From NCBI RefSeq assembly GCF_025677645.1, contig NZ_CP106879.1, forward strand, positions 2,046,001 through 2,110,000: 64,000 nt of DNA. The letters run 5' to 3'. Shown in pieces: positions 1 to 10,111 of the stretch. Position 1 is the stretch's first letter. The number at the start of each line of letters is the position of its first letter. The position numbers and the translations under genes were made by a program. The notes under the pieces are model-generated. The model had not been told where the DNA came from. It did no database searches and saw only the letters and a list, made by a program, of their open reading frames with translations. The DNA comes from Curtobacterium poinsettiae. Its GTDB lineage: Bacteria; Actinomycetota; Actinomycetes; Actinomycetales; Microbacteriaceae.

Positions 1-370
1 CGACTCCACCGCGGCGGCGCTGCGGACCCTGGCGCAGATCGTGCGCCCGGGGGAGCGGACCGTCGCCGTGCTCGGTGAGATGGCCGAGCTCGGTGAGTAC
101 TCCGTCGAGGAGCACGATCGCATCGGTCGGCTCGTCGTCCGCCTCGGCATCGGACAGCTCGTGGTCATCGGCCGCGGCGCGATGCCCATCCACCAGGCCG
201 CCACCCTCGAGGGATCGTGGGACGGCGAGTCCGTGTACATCGAGGACGTCGACGACGCCGTCCGTGCCATGCAGGAGATGCTCCGCCCCGGCGACGTCGT
301 CCTCGTCAAGTCCTCGAAGTCTGCCGAACTGCGATTCCTCGGCGACCGCCTCGGAGGTGTCACCGAATGA
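1..370 (+). CDS. murF: UDP-N-acetylmuramoyl-tripeptide--D-alanyl-D-alanine ligase, C-terminal part (5' end outside window)
   Basis: Partial gene. Only about the last 122 codons lie in the window, read from base 2. MurF adds D-Ala-D-Ala to the UDP-MurNAc-tripeptide in the cytoplasm, the last cytosolic step before MraY. The visible part starts at a DSTAAAL segment (Mur ligases carry a PDS motif here), followed by [15 protein letters not shown], which matches the C-terminal Rossmann-like Mur ligase domain, and ends in a VLVKSSKS motif typical of MurF. Its TGA stop overlaps the ATG of mraY by four bases (ATGA), so the two are probably translationally coupled. Identity rests on the C-terminal domain and on position directly before mraY. 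Confidence 0.88.
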   Translation, partial: DSTAAALRTLAQIVRPGERTVAVLGEMAELGEYSVEEHDRIGRLVVRLGIGQLVVIGRGAMPIHQAATLEGSWDGESVYIEDVDDAVRAMQEMLRPGDVVLVKSSKSAELRFLGDRLGGVTE

Positions 371-1470
371 TCGCGCTCCTCGTCGCCGGCGCCACGTCGC
401 TGGTGTTCACGTTGCTGCTCACCCCGTTCTTCATCAAGCTCTTCCACCGTCTCGGGTGGGGGCAGTTCATCCGTGACGACGGTCCACAGTCCCACCACAC
501 CAAGCGCGGCACAGCCACCATGGGCGGCATCGTCCTGATCATCGGTGCGGTGATCGGGTACTTCGTCGGTCACCTGGTCGGGCGTGACTCGATCACGCTG
601 TCCGGTCTGCTCGTGCTGTTCCTGATGGTCGGGCTCGGGTTCGTCGGCTTCATCGACGACTTCCTCAAGGTGCGGCGTCAGCGGAGCCTCGGGCTCGGCG
701 GCTGGGCGAAGATCCTCGGCCAGGTCATCGTCGGCGTCATCTTCGCCACGATCGCCCTGGTCGTGCCGACGTCGAACGGCAAGCCCCCGGCGTCCACGAT
801 GATCTCGGCGATCCGCGACGTGCCGTGGCTCGACTTCATGGCGCTCGGCACGGTCATCGGCACCGTGTTGTTCCTCGCCTGGATCGTGCTGCTGACGGTG
901 TCCACGTCGAACGGCGTGAACGTGGCGGACGGGCTCGACGGCCTGGCGACGGGATCGAGCATCCTGGCGATCGGCTCGTACGTCATCATCGGCTTCTGGC
1001 AGTCGAACCAGATGTGCGGCGGCGCCCGCCTCGACTCGAACACCGAGCACGCCTGCTACACGGTGTCCAACCCGCTCGACCTCGCCGTGGTGGCGGCCGC
1101 GGTCTGCGGTGGGCTGATCGGGTTCCTCTGGTACAACACGTCGCCCGCGCAGATCTTCCTCGGGGACACCGGCTCGCTCGGGCTCGGCGGCGCCCTGGCC
1201 GGTCTCGCGATCCTCAGCCGGACCGAGCTGCTGCTCATCCTCATCGGTGGCCTGTTCTTCATCGTCACCGGCTCCGTCATCCTCCAGCGGGCCTACTTCA
1301 AGATCACCCACGGCAAGCGCATCTTCCTGATGAGTCCGCTGCACCACCACTTCGAACTGAAGGGGTGGGCCGAGGTGACCGTCGTCGTCCGCTTCTGGAT
1401 CATCGCCGGACTCTTCGTCGCGGCGGGGGTCGGACTCTTCTACCTCGAATGGATCGCACGCGTTGGTTGA
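367..1470 (+). CDS. mraY: Phospho-N-acetylmuramoyl-pentapeptide-transferase
   Basis: Transfers phospho-MurNAc-pentapeptide from UDP to undecaprenyl phosphate, making lipid I on the inner face of the membrane. The 367-residue product has the usual length and about ten membrane segments. Key motifs are visible: FIDDFLK near residues 95-101 (the DD pair), [12 protein letters not shown] near 185, [12 protein letters not shown] near 263, and the C-terminal [11 protein letters not shown] histidine motif near 322. The start was chosen as the ATG overlapping the murF stop; a longer open frame upstream is only a shadow of murF. It sits in the usual cell-wall cluster order murF-mraY-murD. Family assignment is secure. 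Confidence 0.97.
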   Translation: MIALLVAGATSLVFTLLLTPFFIKLFHRLGWGQFIRDDGPQSHHTKRGTATMGGIVLIIGAVIGYFVGHLVGRDSITLSGLLVLFLMVGLGFVGFIDDFLKVRRQRSLGLGGWAKILGQVIVGVIFATIALVVPTSNGKPPASTMISAIRDVPWLDFMALGTVIGTVLFLAWIVLLTVSTSNGVNVADGLDGLATGSSILAIGSYVIIGFWQSNQMCGGARLDSNTEHACYTVSNPLDLAVVAAAVCGGLIGFLWYNTSPAQIFLGDTGSLGLGGALAGLAILSRTELLLILIGGLFFIVTGSVILQRAYFKITHGKRIFLMSPLHHHFELKGWAEVTVVVRFWIIAGLFVAAGVGLFYLEWIARVG

Positions 1471-3010
1471 CCCGGTGTCCTCGCCGTCCCGCCTCCACTC
1501 CCTCGACAGCTGGTACTCCGAGGGGTGGAAGGGGCTCAACGTAGCCGTCCTCGGCCTCGGAGCCACCGGGTTCTCGGTCGCCGACACGCTGGTGGAACTC
1601 GGCAGCGAGGTGACGGTCTACTCGTCCGACGCCCCCGCCGACAGCGTCGAGCTGCTCGACGTGATCGGTGCCCGGTTCCTGCAGACGCCGCTCGACACCG
1701 TGCCGGACGCCCTCGTGCGGCAGGCACCCGACGTCGTCATCGTGTCGCCGGGGTTGCCCCCGCACAACGCCACCGTGCAGTGGTCGGTGACGAACAGCAC
1801 CGTCTGGGGCGACATCGAGCTCGCCTGGCGCGTGCGCGACAAGGTCGTCCGCGGCCCGGTCGCGGCCCCCTGGATCACGATCACGGGCACGAACGGCAAG
1901 ACGACGACGACACAGCTCACGACCGCGATGTACGAGGCCGGCGGCCTGCGTGCCGTCGCGTGCGGGAACATCGGCGTACCGGTGCTCGACGTCGTCCGCG
2001 ACCCGGTCGGCTACGACGTGCTCGTCGTCGAGCTCTCGAGCCACCAGCTGCACTACGCGGCGACCTCCGGCGACGGCGCCGTGGTGCCGCTCGCCAGTGC
2101 CTGCCTGAACATCGCGGACGACCACCTGGAGTGGCACGGCTCCGCCGAGGCGTACCGCGCGGCGAAGGCCAAGGTCTACGAGCGCACCGTGATGGCGTGC
2201 GTCTACAACACCTCGGACGAGGCCACCCGGCAGATGGTGCAGGAGGCCGACGTGGTGGAGGGCTGCCGTGCGGTCGGCTTCACCCCCGGCGTCCCCGCTC
2301 CCGGCGACGTCGGCATCGTCGAGGACGTGCTGTGCGACCGGGCGTTCACCGAGGACCGCCGCAACAGCGCGCTCGAGCTGTCGACGATCGCCGACCTCGA
2401 GGCCGCCGGGCTCGCCAGCCCGCACATGACCATGAACGTCCTGGCCGCCGCTGCCCTGGCCCGTGCCGGCACCGTCCAGCCGAGCGCCATCCAGTCGGCC
2501 GTCCGGGCGTTCCGCGCCGACCACCACCGCACCGAGCTCGTGGCCCAGGCGGACGGCGTCGCGTGGGTCGATGACTCGAAGGCCACCAACCCGCACGCCG
2601 CCACCGCGTCGCTGGCGTCGTTCGACACCGTCGTGTGGATCGTCGGCGGCCTGTTCAAGGGCGTCGACATCGACGGCTTGGTCGAGCGCTTCGGCCCCGG
2701 CGTGCGCGCCGTCGTGGTGATCGGCACCGACCGGACCCCGGTCCTCGAGGCATTCGCGCGACACGCGTCCACGGTCCCGGTGCTCCAGGTGGAGACGACG
2801 GACACTGATCAGGTCATGCGCGAGGCGGTCCGGCATGCCGCATCGGTCGCGAGGCCGGGCGACACCGTCCTCCTCGCCCCGGCGGCGGCGTCGTTCGACC
2901 AGTTCGGCTCCTACGCCGACCGGGGGCAGCGTTTCGCGGCCGCGGTCAACGAGCACCTGGGAGGAGAAGTCGATGGCGACGACACCGACGGATCTTCCGA
3001 ACAGCCGTAA
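1463..3010 (+). CDS. murD: UDP-N-acetylmuramoylalanine--D-glutamate ligase
   Basis: ATP-dependent cytoplasmic ligase that adds D-glutamate to UDP-MurNAc-L-Ala. The product is 515 residues if the TTG at 1463 is used, which overlaps mraY by eight bases; an in-frame GTG at 1475 is an equally plausible start. An N-terminal nucleotide-fold glycine motif (VLGLGATG) precedes the ATP-binding P-loop [10 protein letters not shown] at about residues 141-150. The central-domain segment DDHLEWHG (about 220) and the C-terminal [10 protein letters not shown] (about 372) are also present. The 3' end overlaps ftsW by 38 bases, which links translation of the two genes. Slightly longer than most MurD proteins (about 450 residues), mainly at the ends. 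Confidence 0.96.
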   Translation: MVDPVSSPSRLHSLDSWYSEGWKGLNVAVLGLGATGFSVADTLVELGSEVTVYSSDAPADSVELLDVIGARFLQTPLDTVPDALVRQAPDVVIVSPGLPPHNATVQWSVTNSTVWGDIELAWRVRDKVVRGPVAAPWITITGTNGKTTTTQLTTAMYEAGGLRAVACGNIGVPVLDVVRDPVGYDVLVVELSSHQLHYAATSGDGAVVPLASACLNIADDHLEWHGSAEAYRAAKAKVYERTVMACVYNTSDEATRQMVQEADVVEGCRAVGFTPGVPAPGDVGIVEDVLCDRAFTEDRRNSALELSTIADLEAAGLASPHMTMNVLAAAALARAGTVQPSAIQSAVRAFRADHHRTELVAQADGVAWVDDSKATNPHAATASLASFDTVVWIVGGLFKGVDIDGLVERFGPGVRAVVVIGTDRTPVLEAFARHASTVPVLQVETTDTDQVMREAVRHAASVARPGDTVLLAPAAASFDQFGSYADRGQRFAAAVNEHLGGEVDGDDTDGSSEQP

Positions 3011-4238
3011 CGGCCGGACCGCGTCGACCCCACGACGGACCAACGGCGCGATCGTCGCCGTCAAGAACGTCTTCGTCGCGGAGTCCAGCACCTTCTACAC
3101 GATCCTCGGCGTCACGCTGTTCCTCGTCGTCTTCGGCGTCGTGATGGTGCTGTCCTCGTCGAGCGTCGAGGAGTACGCGGCGACCCACGACTTCTTCGGG
3201 GCGGCCTCCCGTCAGGGCCTGTACGCCGTGCTCGGCGTGCCGCTCATGCTCATCGCCAGTCGGGTCCCGACCCGGATCTGGCGGAAGTGGGCGATGCGGC
3301 TGCTCGGTGCTGCGCTCGTGCTGCAGCTGCTCGTGTTCACCCCGCTCGGCATCGACATCCAGGGCAACCGGAACTGGATCGGGCTCGGGTCGTTCACCGC
3401 GCAGCCGTCCGAGGTCGTGAAGCTCGGCCTGGTGCTCGGCATCGGCGCCATCATCTACGTCAAACGGGACAAGCTCGACGACTGGAAAGAGGTGTTCATC
3501 CCGATCGGGATCGCCTCGATGCTCTCGCTCGGCCTCGTCGTCCTCGGCGGTGACCAGGGCACCGCGATGGTCATGCTCATCCTCGTGTTCGGCGCGCTGT
3601 ACATCGGTGGCGTCCGCGCCCGGCACCTGCTCGTCGGCCTCGGTGCGTTCGCCGTGATGCTGCCCTTCGTGACGATGGCGTCGGCCTCGCGTTCGACCCG
3701 CATCAGCGCCTGGTTGTCCGGGTGCACCGACACCAGCCAGTACCAGGACATCTGCTGGCAGCCGGTGCACGGCATGTGGGCGCTGGCGTCCGGTGGCGTG
3801 TTCGGCGTCGGCCTCGGCAACTCGAAGGCGAAGTGGTCGTGGCTGCCCGAGGCGGACAATGACTACATCTTCGCGATCATCGGCGAGGAGCTCGGCCTGA
3901 TCGGCGCCGTCGTGGTGCTCAGCCTGTTCGTGGTGCTCGCCGTCGGCATGATCAAGATCATCCGGCAGTCCCGCGACCCCTTCGTGAAGACGGTCACCGG
4001 TGGCATCCTCGCGTGGATCATCGGCCAGGCGCTCATCAACATCGCCGTCGTGCTCGGCCTGCTGCCCGTGCTCGGCGTGCCCCTGCCACTCATCTCGGCC
4101 GGTGGATCGGCGCTCATCATGACCCTGGTGGCGATCGGCGTCGTGCTCTCCTTCGCTCGTGACCTGCCCGGCAAGAACGACCCCGGCCTGACGAACGCCC
4201 CACTCGGCCGGACCTCCACGAACGGATCACTGCGGTGA
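2973..4238 (+). CDS. ftsW: Division-specific peptidoglycan glycosyltransferase FtsW (SEDS family)
   Basis: Polytopic SEDS-family polymerase that uses lipid II to build septal peptidoglycan, normally together with a class B penicillin-binding protein. The product is 421 residues. A basic, Ser/Thr-rich cytoplasmic tail of about 40 residues precedes about ten membrane segments. Family motifs include NRNWIGLG and QPSE-VKLG near residues 133-152, GGDQGTA, and the C-terminal GLLPVLGVPLPLISAGGSAL. The ATG at 2973 was chosen because a GGAGG ribosome site lies at 2960-2964 inside the end of murD; the open frame extends further upstream but only inside murD. Flanked by murD and murG as in other actinobacteria, so FtsW is preferred to RodA. 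Confidence 0.94.
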   Translation: MATTPTDLPNSRNGRTASTPRRTNGAIVAVKNVFVAESSTFYTILGVTLFLVVFGVVMVLSSSSVEEYAATHDFFGAASRQGLYAVLGVPLMLIASRVPTRIWRKWAMRLLGAALVLQLLVFTPLGIDIQGNRNWIGLGSFTAQPSEVVKLGLVLGIGAIIYVKRDKLDDWKEVFIPIGIASMLSLGLVVLGGDQGTAMVMLILVFGALYIGGVRARHLLVGLGAFAVMLPFVTMASASRSTRISAWLSGCTDTSQYQDICWQPVHGMWALASGGVFGVGLGNSKAKWSWLPEADNDYIFAIIGEELGLIGAVVVLSLFVVLAVGMIKIIRQSRDPFVKTVTGGILAWIIGQALINIAVVLGLLPVLGVPLPLISAGGSALIMTLVAIGVVLSFARDLPGKNDPGLTNAPLGRTSTNGSLR

Positions 4239-5332
4239 GCAAGTACCTCTTCGCCGGCGGCGGCACCGCCGGCCACGTCAACCCCCTGCTCGCGGTCGCC
4301 GACCGGCTGACCGAGCGGGAGCCCGGCGCCGAGGTGCTCGTGCTGGGCACCGCCGAGGGACTGGAGTCCCGCCTCGTCCCGATGCGCGGCTACGAGCTGC
4401 TGACGATCCCGCGCCTGCCGTTCCCGCGGAAGCTCAACGGCGCGGCCCTGCGTTTCCCGCAGCGCTTCGCGGCGGCGGTCAAGCGGACCGAGCAGATCAT
4501 CCGCGACCACGAGATCGAGGTGGTCCTCGGGGTCGGTGGCTACGCGGCCGCTCCGGCGTACATCGCCGCCCGCCGCACCGGCACCCCGATCGTCGTGCAC
4601 GAGCAGAACGCGAAGCCCGGGCTGGCGAACCGCCTCGCCGCGTTCCTCACCGAGCACGTCGGACTGACCTTCTCGAACACCCGCCTGCGCCACGGCCGCG
4701 TCGTCGGCATGCCGCTCCGTCGCGAGATCGAGTCGCTCGACCGCCGGGCCGTACGGTCCGAGGGGCTCGCCGAGTTCGGACTCGACCCGGACCGACCCGT
4801 GCTGCTCGTGACCGGTGGTTCCTCGGGCGCGCGGAGCATCAACCGGACGATCAACAAGTCCGCCGCCGCCATCGTCGGAGCCGGATGGCAGGTCCTGCAC
4901 GTCGTGGGCGCCGCGTCGGACATCGGCCCGAGCGACCTCGACGGGTACCACGTGCTGCCCTACTGCGACCGGATGGACCTGGCGTACGCGGCGAGTGACT
5001 TCGTCGTGTCGCGCTCCGGCGCCGGCATGGTGTGCGAGCTGACCGCCGTCGGGCTGCCGAGTGTGCTCGTGCCGTACCCGGTGGGGAACGGTGAGCAGCG
5101 CCACAACGCGAAGGACGTCGTCGACGCCGGGGGAGCCGTCCTGGTGGCCGACGGGGAATTCGACCAGGACTGGGTGACGTTCCAGCTGCTGAGCATCCTG
5201 CAGGACCGCTCCCGCATCGCGGACATGACCGTGCGGGCGGGCAGCGTCGGCCACCGCGACGGCGCCGACCGGATGACCGACCTGGTCCTCGACGCCGCGA
5301 AGCAGGCCCCCAGCACCACGGAGGAACGATGA
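4235..5332 (+). CDS. murG: UDP-N-acetylglucosamine--undecaprenyl-pyrophosphoryl-pentapeptide GlcNAc transferase
   Basis: Membrane-associated GT28 glycosyltransferase that converts lipid I to lipid II. The product has 365 residues, normal for the family. The N-terminal glycine-rich loop [10 protein letters not shown] starts near residue 8; the second glycine-rich motif (GVGGYAAAP) is near 100; the C-terminal UDP-GlcNAc region includes [12 protein letters not shown] (about 191) and [22 protein letters not shown] (start about 260). It starts at a GTG whose bases overlap the ftsW stop (GTGA) and ends in a four-base overlap with murC, so it is embedded in the coupled cell-wall operon. Confidence 0.97.
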   Translation: MSKYLFAGGGTAGHVNPLLAVADRLTEREPGAEVLVLGTAEGLESRLVPMRGYELLTIPRLPFPRKLNGAALRFPQRFAAAVKRTEQIIRDHEIEVVLGVGGYAAAPAYIAARRTGTPIVVHEQNAKPGLANRLAAFLTEHVGLTFSNTRLRHGRVVGMPLRREIESLDRRAVRSEGLAEFGLDPDRPVLLVTGGSSGARSINRTINKSAAAIVGAGWQVLHVVGAASDIGPSDLDGYHVLPYCDRMDLAYAASDFVVSRSGAGMVCELTAVGLPSVLVPYPVGNGEQRHNAKDVVDAGGAVLVADGEFDQDWVTFQLLSILQDRSRIADMTVRAGSVGHRDGADRMTDLVLDAAKQAPSTTEER

Positions 5333-6750
5333 CCATCAAGCCGGACCTGACCCAGCCGATCCCGGACGACCTGGGCACGGTGCACTTCGTCGGCATCGGC
5401 GGCGCGGGCATGAGCGGGATCGCCCGGATGTTCCTCGCCGCCGGGCACCGCGTGACGGGCAGCGACTCCCGCGAGACGGAGACGACCGGCACGATGCGCG
5501 ACCTCGGCGCGACCGTGCACATCGGTCACGACGCCGTGAACGTCGGCGAGGCCGACACCATCGTCGTCACGAGCGCCCTCTGGCCCGACAACCCCGAGCT
5601 CCTCGAGGCGCAGCGCCGCGGTCTGCCGGTGCTCCACCGTTCGCAGGCCCTCGCCGCCCTGATCGCCGAGCACCGTCTGGTCGCGGTCGCCGGTGCGCAC
5701 GGCAAGACCACCTCGACCGGCATGATCGTCACCGCGATGGTCGAGCTCGGTCTCGACCCGAGCTTCGTCAACGGCGGCGTCATCCAGTCCCTCGGCACCA
5801 GCTCGGCCCCGGGGTCGAGCGACCTGTTCGTGGTCGAGGCCGACGAGTCCGACGGCTCGTTCCTGCTCTACGACGTCGCCGTGGCCCTGATCACCAACGT
5901 CGACGCCGACCACCTGGACCACTACGGCAGCGAGGAGGCCTTCACCGAGGCCTTCGTCGAGTTCGCCGCGAAGGCGAGCGAGCGCGTCGTCATCTCGAGC
6001 GACGACGCCGGTGCGAAGACGGTCACGGCCGGCATCCGCCAGCGCGCCGACGCCCCCGAGGTCGTCACGTTCGGCGAGGCCGTCGACGCGGACGTCCGCA
6101 TCGAGGGCATCACCGAGTCCGCCGGCGTCGAGGTCGACTTCCGCGCCGGGGGTGAGGCGTACCACCTGACCCTCCGCGTGCCCGGCCGGCACAACGCGAT
6201 CAACGCCGTCGGCGCCTTCGCGGTGCTGACCGGCCTCGGCGTCGCCCCGGCCGACGCGGTTCGCGGGCTCGAGGCGTTCGGCGGCACCCAGCGCCGCTTC
6301 GAGCTGCACGGTGTCGAGCGCGGCGTTTCGGTCTACGACGACTACGCCCACCACCCGACCGAGGTCGCCGCGGCGCTCAAGGCCGCCCGCAACGTCGTCG
6401 GCGACGGCCGCATCATCGCGATCCACCAGCCGCACCTGTACTCGCGCACCCGTCTGATGGCCGGCGACTTCGCCAAGGTGTACGAGGAGCTCGCCGACCA
6501 CACGGTCGTGCTCGACGTCTACGGCGCCCGCGAGGACCCGGAGCCCGGCGTGACCGGCGCCCTGGTGCAGGAGCGCTTCGCCGACCAGTCGCGCGTCGAG
6601 TTCCTGCCCGACTGGGACGAGGCGGCGGCCCGCGCGGCCGCGGTCGCCCGGGACGGCGACATCATCATGACGCTCAGCTGCGGCGACGTGTACCGGATCA
6701 TCCCGCAGGTGCTCGGCGCCCTGGGCACCGACGGAGCGTCGTCCCGGTGA
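5329..6750 (+). CDS. murC: UDP-N-acetylmuramate--L-alanine ligase
   Basis: Cytoplasmic ATP-dependent ligase that adds the first stem-peptide residue, L-Ala, to UDP-MurNAc. The product has 473 residues. The order is an N-terminal Rossmann domain with [12 protein letters not shown] (from about residue 23), an ATP P-loop [10 protein letters not shown] (about 121), a [10 protein letters not shown] segment, DADHLDHYG (about 193), and the C-terminal domain with [11 protein letters not shown] (about 341) that is diagnostic of MurC. An ATG overlaps the murG stop, and the stop overlaps the GTG of ftsQ. Both overlaps suggest translational coupling through murG-murC-ftsQ. Confidence 0.97.
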   Translation: MTIKPDLTQPIPDDLGTVHFVGIGGAGMSGIARMFLAAGHRVTGSDSRETETTGTMRDLGATVHIGHDAVNVGEADTIVVTSALWPDNPELLEAQRRGLPVLHRSQALAALIAEHRLVAVAGAHGKTTSTGMIVTAMVELGLDPSFVNGGVIQSLGTSSAPGSSDLFVVEADESDGSFLLYDVAVALITNVDADHLDHYGSEEAFTEAFVEFAAKASERVVISSDDAGAKTVTAGIRQRADAPEVVTFGEAVDADVRIEGITESAGVEVDFRAGGEAYHLTLRVPGRHNAINAVGAFAVLTGLGVAPADAVRGLEAFGGTQRRFELHGVERGVSVYDDYAHHPTEVAAALKAARNVVGDGRIIAIHQPHLYSRTRLMAGDFAKVYEELADHTVVLDVYGAREDPEPGVTGALVQERFADQSRVEFLPDWDEAAARAAAVARDGDIIMTLSCGDVYRIIPQVLGALGTDGASSR

Positions 6751-8033
6751 AGCGCCCCGAGGGGTTCGACGAGGGGGACGCCCGCAGGGACGCCCCGGCC
6801 GAGGGGGCCGACGCGCCCCGGCAGCGTCGTGGTCCCTCGAAGCCGCGGCTCCCGTTCCGCGGACGCGTCGCCGACGACCGGGAGGCCCGTCCCGCGTCCG
6901 CCCCGGAAGCGCCGGTCGACGAGACGGTCGACGAGACCGCCGGGTCGACCCCCGCGGGTCGGCCCGCCGCCGGCACGTCGGGTCCGCACCGGGACCGCGT
7001 CGGCGCGTTCGCCGGAGCGGCCGGACGCCGGTTCGGCGCCGGCCTCTCCACCGTCGCCGACCGCCTGCGCGAGTACACCCCGAACGAGGACCACCGGGAC
7101 CCGGAGGCCGACCGCCGCGACGCGGGACGCCGAGCGGCCACGAGCGGTGGAGCCGAACACGACGCGACCGTGACCGACGTGCTCGACGCGACCGGGGCCT
7201 CCCGGACCGATCAGCACGCCGAGGCGCCCATCGGGGCACGGGTGCGCGCTGCCGAGACCGCCCGCGAGGCGCGCATCGCGAAGCGGCGCCGCCGACTGCT
7301 CGAGCGTGCCGAGGTCCGCCGGTTCACCCGGCGCAGCCGGCACCGTCGCGCCGCGTGGATCACGGCGGCCAGCGTCGTCCTGGTGCTCGGGGTCTCGATC
7401 CTCGTCGCGGTGTTCTCCCCGCTGATGGCCCTCCGCACGATCGAGGTCAAGGGCACGAACCGCGTCGACGAGTCCGCGCTGCGCCAGGCCCTGTCCGACC
7501 AGATCGGCACGCCCCTGGCCCGGCTCGACTTCGACGCGATCAAGCGGGACGTCGCCGGGTTCCCGCTCATCGAGAGCTACGTGACTGAAGAGGCCCCGCC
7601 GCACACGCTCGTCGTCACGGTGACCGAGCGCACGCCGGTCGTCGCGGTGCGCTCCGGGAGCACCTTCGACCTCGTCGACCCCGCGGGCATCGTCGTGCAG
7701 TCGTCGCCGAAGCGCCCGGCGACCATGCCGCTCGCCGACATCGCCCGTGCGCGCCTGGGGTCTTCGAGCTTCCGCACGATGACCGAGGTCGTGCTGGCGC
7801 TGCCCTCGACGGTCCGGTCCCAGGTGACGCGCGTCGCCGGGTCGACCGCCGACGACGTGACCCTGACCCTGAAGGACGGCTCGACCGTCGTGTGGGGGAG
7901 CCCGGACGACTCGGACGCCAAGGCCGAACTGCTCGCCGCGCTGGTCAAGGACCACGCGGCGCGCAACCCGGGCGTCGTCGTCGAGTACGACGTGTCGGCA
8001 CCGGACAACGGCGTGATCCGCGCCGAGGACTGA
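6747..8033 (+). CDS. ftsQ: Cell division protein FtsQ/DivIB with long cytoplasmic N-terminal tail
   Basis: Bitopic divisome protein that in other bacteria links the Z-ring machinery to septal wall enzymes. The 428-residue product is much longer than usual (about 250-300). Roughly 200 residues of low-complexity, Arg/Asp/Ala/Pro-rich sequence precede one membrane segment (about 203-225, [20 protein letters not shown]). After this come the POTRA-like domain, beginning [21 protein letters not shown], and the FtsQ domain. The GTG at 6747 overlaps the murC stop (GTGA). The position just before ftsZ matches actinobacterial dcw clusters. The extra tail is typical in character, though not always in length, of actinobacterial FtsQ. 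Confidence 0.92.
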   Translation: MKRPEGFDEGDARRDAPAEGADAPRQRRGPSKPRLPFRGRVADDREARPASAPEAPVDETVDETAGSTPAGRPAAGTSGPHRDRVGAFAGAAGRRFGAGLSTVADRLREYTPNEDHRDPEADRRDAGRRAATSGGAEHDATVTDVLDATGASRTDQHAEAPIGARVRAAETAREARIAKRRRRLLERAEVRRFTRRSRHRRAAWITAASVVLVLGVSILVAVFSPLMALRTIEVKGTNRVDESALRQALSDQIGTPLARLDFDAIKRDVAGFPLIESYVTEEAPPHTLVVTVTERTPVVAVRSGSTFDLVDPAGIVVQSSPKRPATMPLADIARARLGSSSFRTMTEVVLALPSTVRSQVTRVAGSTADDVTLTLKDGSTVVWGSPDDSDAKAELLAALVKDHAARNPGVVVEYDVSAPDNGVIRAED

Positions 8034-8071
8034 ATTGCCGGACCTGATCGGCGACACGCGGCGTGGCGGGG

Positions 8072-8100
8072 CGACACTGCGCCGAACGCACCCGTAGCGT
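8072..8100 (+). promoter_or_regulatory. Candidate ftsZ promoter
   Basis: The 146-base gap between ftsQ and ftsZ is the largest inside the division cluster. It holds CGACAC (8072-8077) and TAGCGT (8095-8100) with a 17-base spacer, a reasonable fit to actinobacterial -35 and -10 elements. A second GACAC lies just upstream at about 8053-8057. Start-site mapping would be decisive; this is inferred from the hexamers only. Confidence 0.4.
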
Positions 8101-8130
8101 CGAAGCCAGCACCACATCTACCAGCATTGC

Positions 8131-8157
8131 CCCTGAACTTCAAGTAGAGGTTGAGGG
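8131..8157. promoter_or_regulatory. Imperfect 27-bp dyad, candidate FtsR (MerR-type) operator upstream of ftsZ
   Basis: Half-sites CCCTGAACTTCA (8131-8142) and AGAGGTTGAGGG (8146-8157) are inverted repeats matching at 9 of 12 positions. The dyad lies 22 bases before the ftsZ GTG and about 30 bases after the candidate -10. Corynebacterium FtsR, a MerR-family activator of ftsZ, is known to act in this region, so a regulator site is the best inference. It could also act as a structure in the ftsZ leader RNA. Confidence 0.5.
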
Positions 8158-8179
8158 TTCGACCGGAGGCCTGACTGAC

Positions 8180-9340
8180 GTGACCACGAACCACAACTAC
8201 CTCGCCGTCATCAAGGTCGTCGGTGTCGGCGGCGGCGGCGTCAACGCCGTCAACCGCATGATCGAGCTCGGTCTCCGTGGCGTCGAGTTCATCGCGATCA
8301 ACACCGACGCCCAGGCCCTGCTGCTCAGCGACGCGGACGTCAAGCTCGACGTCGGCCGCGAGATCACCCGCGGCCTCGGTGCCGGCGCGGACCCCGAGGT
8401 CGGCCGTCGTGCCGCCGAGGACCACGCCGAGGAGATCGAAGAGGCCCTCGCCGGCGCCGACATGGTGTTCGTCACCGCGGGCGAGGGTGGCGGTACCGGC
8501 ACCGGTGGTGCACCGGTCGTCGCGCGCATCGCGAAGTCCATCGGGGCGCTGACCATCGGTGTCGTCACGAAGCCCTTCAGCTTCGAGGGCAAGCGTCGCC
8601 AGTCCCAGGCCGAGAACGGCGTCGCTGGCCTCAAGGACGAGGTCGACACGCTCATCGTCGTCCCGAACGACCGCCTGCTCGAGATCAGCGACCGGGGCAT
8701 CTCCATGGTCGAGGCGTTCGCCACGGCCGACCAGGTGCTCCTCGCCGGCGTGCAGGGCATCACCGACCTCATCACGACCCCGGGGCTGATCAACCTCGAC
8801 TTCGCCGACGTCAAGAGCGTCATGCAGGGTGCGGGTTCCGCGCTCATGGGCATCGGCTCGTCGCGCGGTGCCGACCGTGCGATCAAGGCGGCCGAGCTCG
8901 CCGTCGCGTCGCCACTGCTCGAGGCCTCCATCGACGGTGCGCACGGCGTGCTGCTGTCGATCCAGGGTGGCTCGAACCTCGGCATCTTCGAGATCAACGA
9001 CGCCGCGCGTCTGGTGCAGGAAGCCGTGCACCCCGAGGCGAACATCATCTTCGGTGCGGTCATCGACGACACCCTGGGCGACGAGGTCCGCGTGACGGTC
9101 ATCGCCGCGGGCTTCGACGGTGGCGAGCCGGCCCAGCAGCAGAAGGAACGTCGCTCGAGCTACGTCGACCCGGAGTCGAGCGCCGCGGCGCCCGTCGCCG
9201 CCTCGACCGGCGCGATCGAGGACTCCACCACGTCGAGCCCGTCCTGGGCATCGCAGGAGCACCAGCCGCCGGTGCAGCGCGCCGCCGACCCGGCGTTCGA
9301 CGACGACGACGAGCTCGACGTCCCCGACTTCCTGAAGTGA
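8180..9340 (+). CDS. ftsZ: Cell division protein FtsZ
   Basis: Tubulin-like GTPase that forms the Z-ring at midcell and recruits the divisome. The product has 386 residues. The order is an N-terminal GTPase domain with [12 protein letters not shown] (about 13-24), the tubulin signature [10 protein letters not shown] (about 105-114), the T7-loop region with [11 protein letters not shown] (about 206), a linker, and the conserved C-terminal peptide DVPDFLK that binds partners such as SepF. The GTG at 8180 was chosen because GGAGG lies at 8165-8169 and the protein then starts [20 protein letters not shown], as in relatives. The open frame runs back to 8063 but that stretch carries the promoter and dyad. 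Confidence 0.97.
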   Translation: MTTNHNYLAVIKVVGVGGGGVNAVNRMIELGLRGVEFIAINTDAQALLLSDADVKLDVGREITRGLGAGADPEVGRRAAEDHAEEIEEALAGADMVFVTAGEGGGTGTGGAPVVARIAKSIGALTIGVVTKPFSFEGKRRQSQAENGVAGLKDEVDTLIVVPNDRLLEISDRGISMVEAFATADQVLLAGVQGITDLITTPGLINLDFADVKSVMQGAGSALMGIGSSRGADRAIKAAELAVASPLLEASIDGAHGVLLSIQGGSNLGIFEINDAARLVQEAVHPEANIIFGAVIDDTLGDEVRVTVIAAGFDGGEPAQQQKERRSSYVDPESSAAAPVAASTGAIEDSTTSSPSWASQEHQPPVQRAADPAFDDDDELDVPDFLK

Positions 9341-9347
9341 CCCACCC

Positions 9348-10070
9348 TTGGTAGCCGACACGCGCCTCCAGGCCTCGTCTCACGACGACGGACTGGAGGC
9401 GCGTGTTGCGTCCGTCAGGAGCGGCATCGCCGACGCGGCGCGAGCCGCAGGGCGCTCGCCCGACGAGCTGACGCTCGTCGTCGTCACGAAGTACCACCCG
9501 GCGTCGCTCGTCCGCGAGCTCGCCGCGCTCGGCGTGACGGACGTGGGCGAGAACCGCCACCAGGAGGCGCAGGCGAAGGCCGCCGAGCTGGCGGACCTCG
9601 GCCTGACCTGGCACTTCGTCGGGCAGCTGCAGTCGAAGAAGGCCCGCCAGGCCCGGCGGTACGCCCACGTCGTGCAGTCGCTCGACCGAGGCTCCGTCGT
9701 CGACGCGTTCGCGCCGACCGAGGCCGAGCCGGAACCGCCGGTCATCGACGGCTTCGTGCAGGTGAACCTCACCGACGACCCCGGCCGCGGCGGGGTGCAG
9801 CCGGACGATGTCGAAGCGATGGTGACGCGTGTGCTGGCCGCCGGGACCATCCGGCTGCGGGGTGTCATGGCGGTCGCGCCCCTCGACGAGGAGCCTCGAG
9901 CCGCCTTCGCCCGACTCCGCTCGATCTCCGAACGGGTCGTGTCGCTCGAGCCCGGCGCCAGAGACATCTCCGCCGGCATGAGCGGGGACTACGCCGAGGC
10001 GATCCTCGAGGGCGCGACACACCTGCGGATCGGCACCGCAATCACGGGAAACCGGCCGCCCGCACCCTAG
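9348..10070 (+). CDS. YggS-family pyridoxal 5'-phosphate homeostasis protein
   Basis: Alanine-racemase-fold PLP-binding protein of the YggS/YlmE/PLPBP family, thought to buffer PLP; no enzymatic reaction is established. The product has 240 residues. The PLP lysine lies in [11 protein letters not shown] (about residue 49), followed by GENRHQEA (about 66), [13 protein letters not shown] and a C-terminal [12 protein letters not shown] phosphate-binding segment. The only ordinary in-frame start is TTG at 9348, seven bases after ftsZ. The first codons lie in a strong hairpin (9358-9406), so the start is less certain than the family. Position between ftsZ and sepF is normal for Gram-positive bacteria. 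Confidence 0.9.
   Translation: MVADTRLQASSHDDGLEARVASVRSGIADAARAAGRSPDELTLVVVTKYHPASLVRELAALGVTDVGENRHQEAQAKAAELADLGLTWHFVGQLQSKKARQARRYAHVVQSLDRGSVVDAFAPTEAEPEPPVIDGFVQVNLTDDPGRGGVQPDDVEAMVTRVLAAGTIRLRGVMAVAPLDEEPRAAFARLRSISERVVSLEPGARDISAGMSGDYAEAILEGATHLRIGTAITGNRPPAP
9358..9406 (+). terminator. Strong hairpin just after ftsZ, overlapping the yggS start
   Basis: A perfect 14-bp inverted repeat, ACACGCGCCTCCAG (9358-9371) and CTGGAGGCGCGTGT (9393-9406). The 21-base loop itself holds a 5-bp stem (TCGTC at 9375-9379, GACGA at 9384-9388). It lies 17 bases after the ftsZ stop but inside the yggS frame, with no T-run. It could attenuate transcription after ftsZ or limit yggS translation; function is inferred from structure. 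Confidence 0.5.
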
Positions 10071-10111
10071 CCTCGTTGCAGGGCACCACGAGCACGAACC
10101 CCGGAGGAACC

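Noticed and set aside
8063..8179. Upstream extension of ftsZ to a GTG at 8063
   Set aside because: It would translate the promoter and dyad; the GTG at 8180 has GGAGG and gives the family-like N-terminus.
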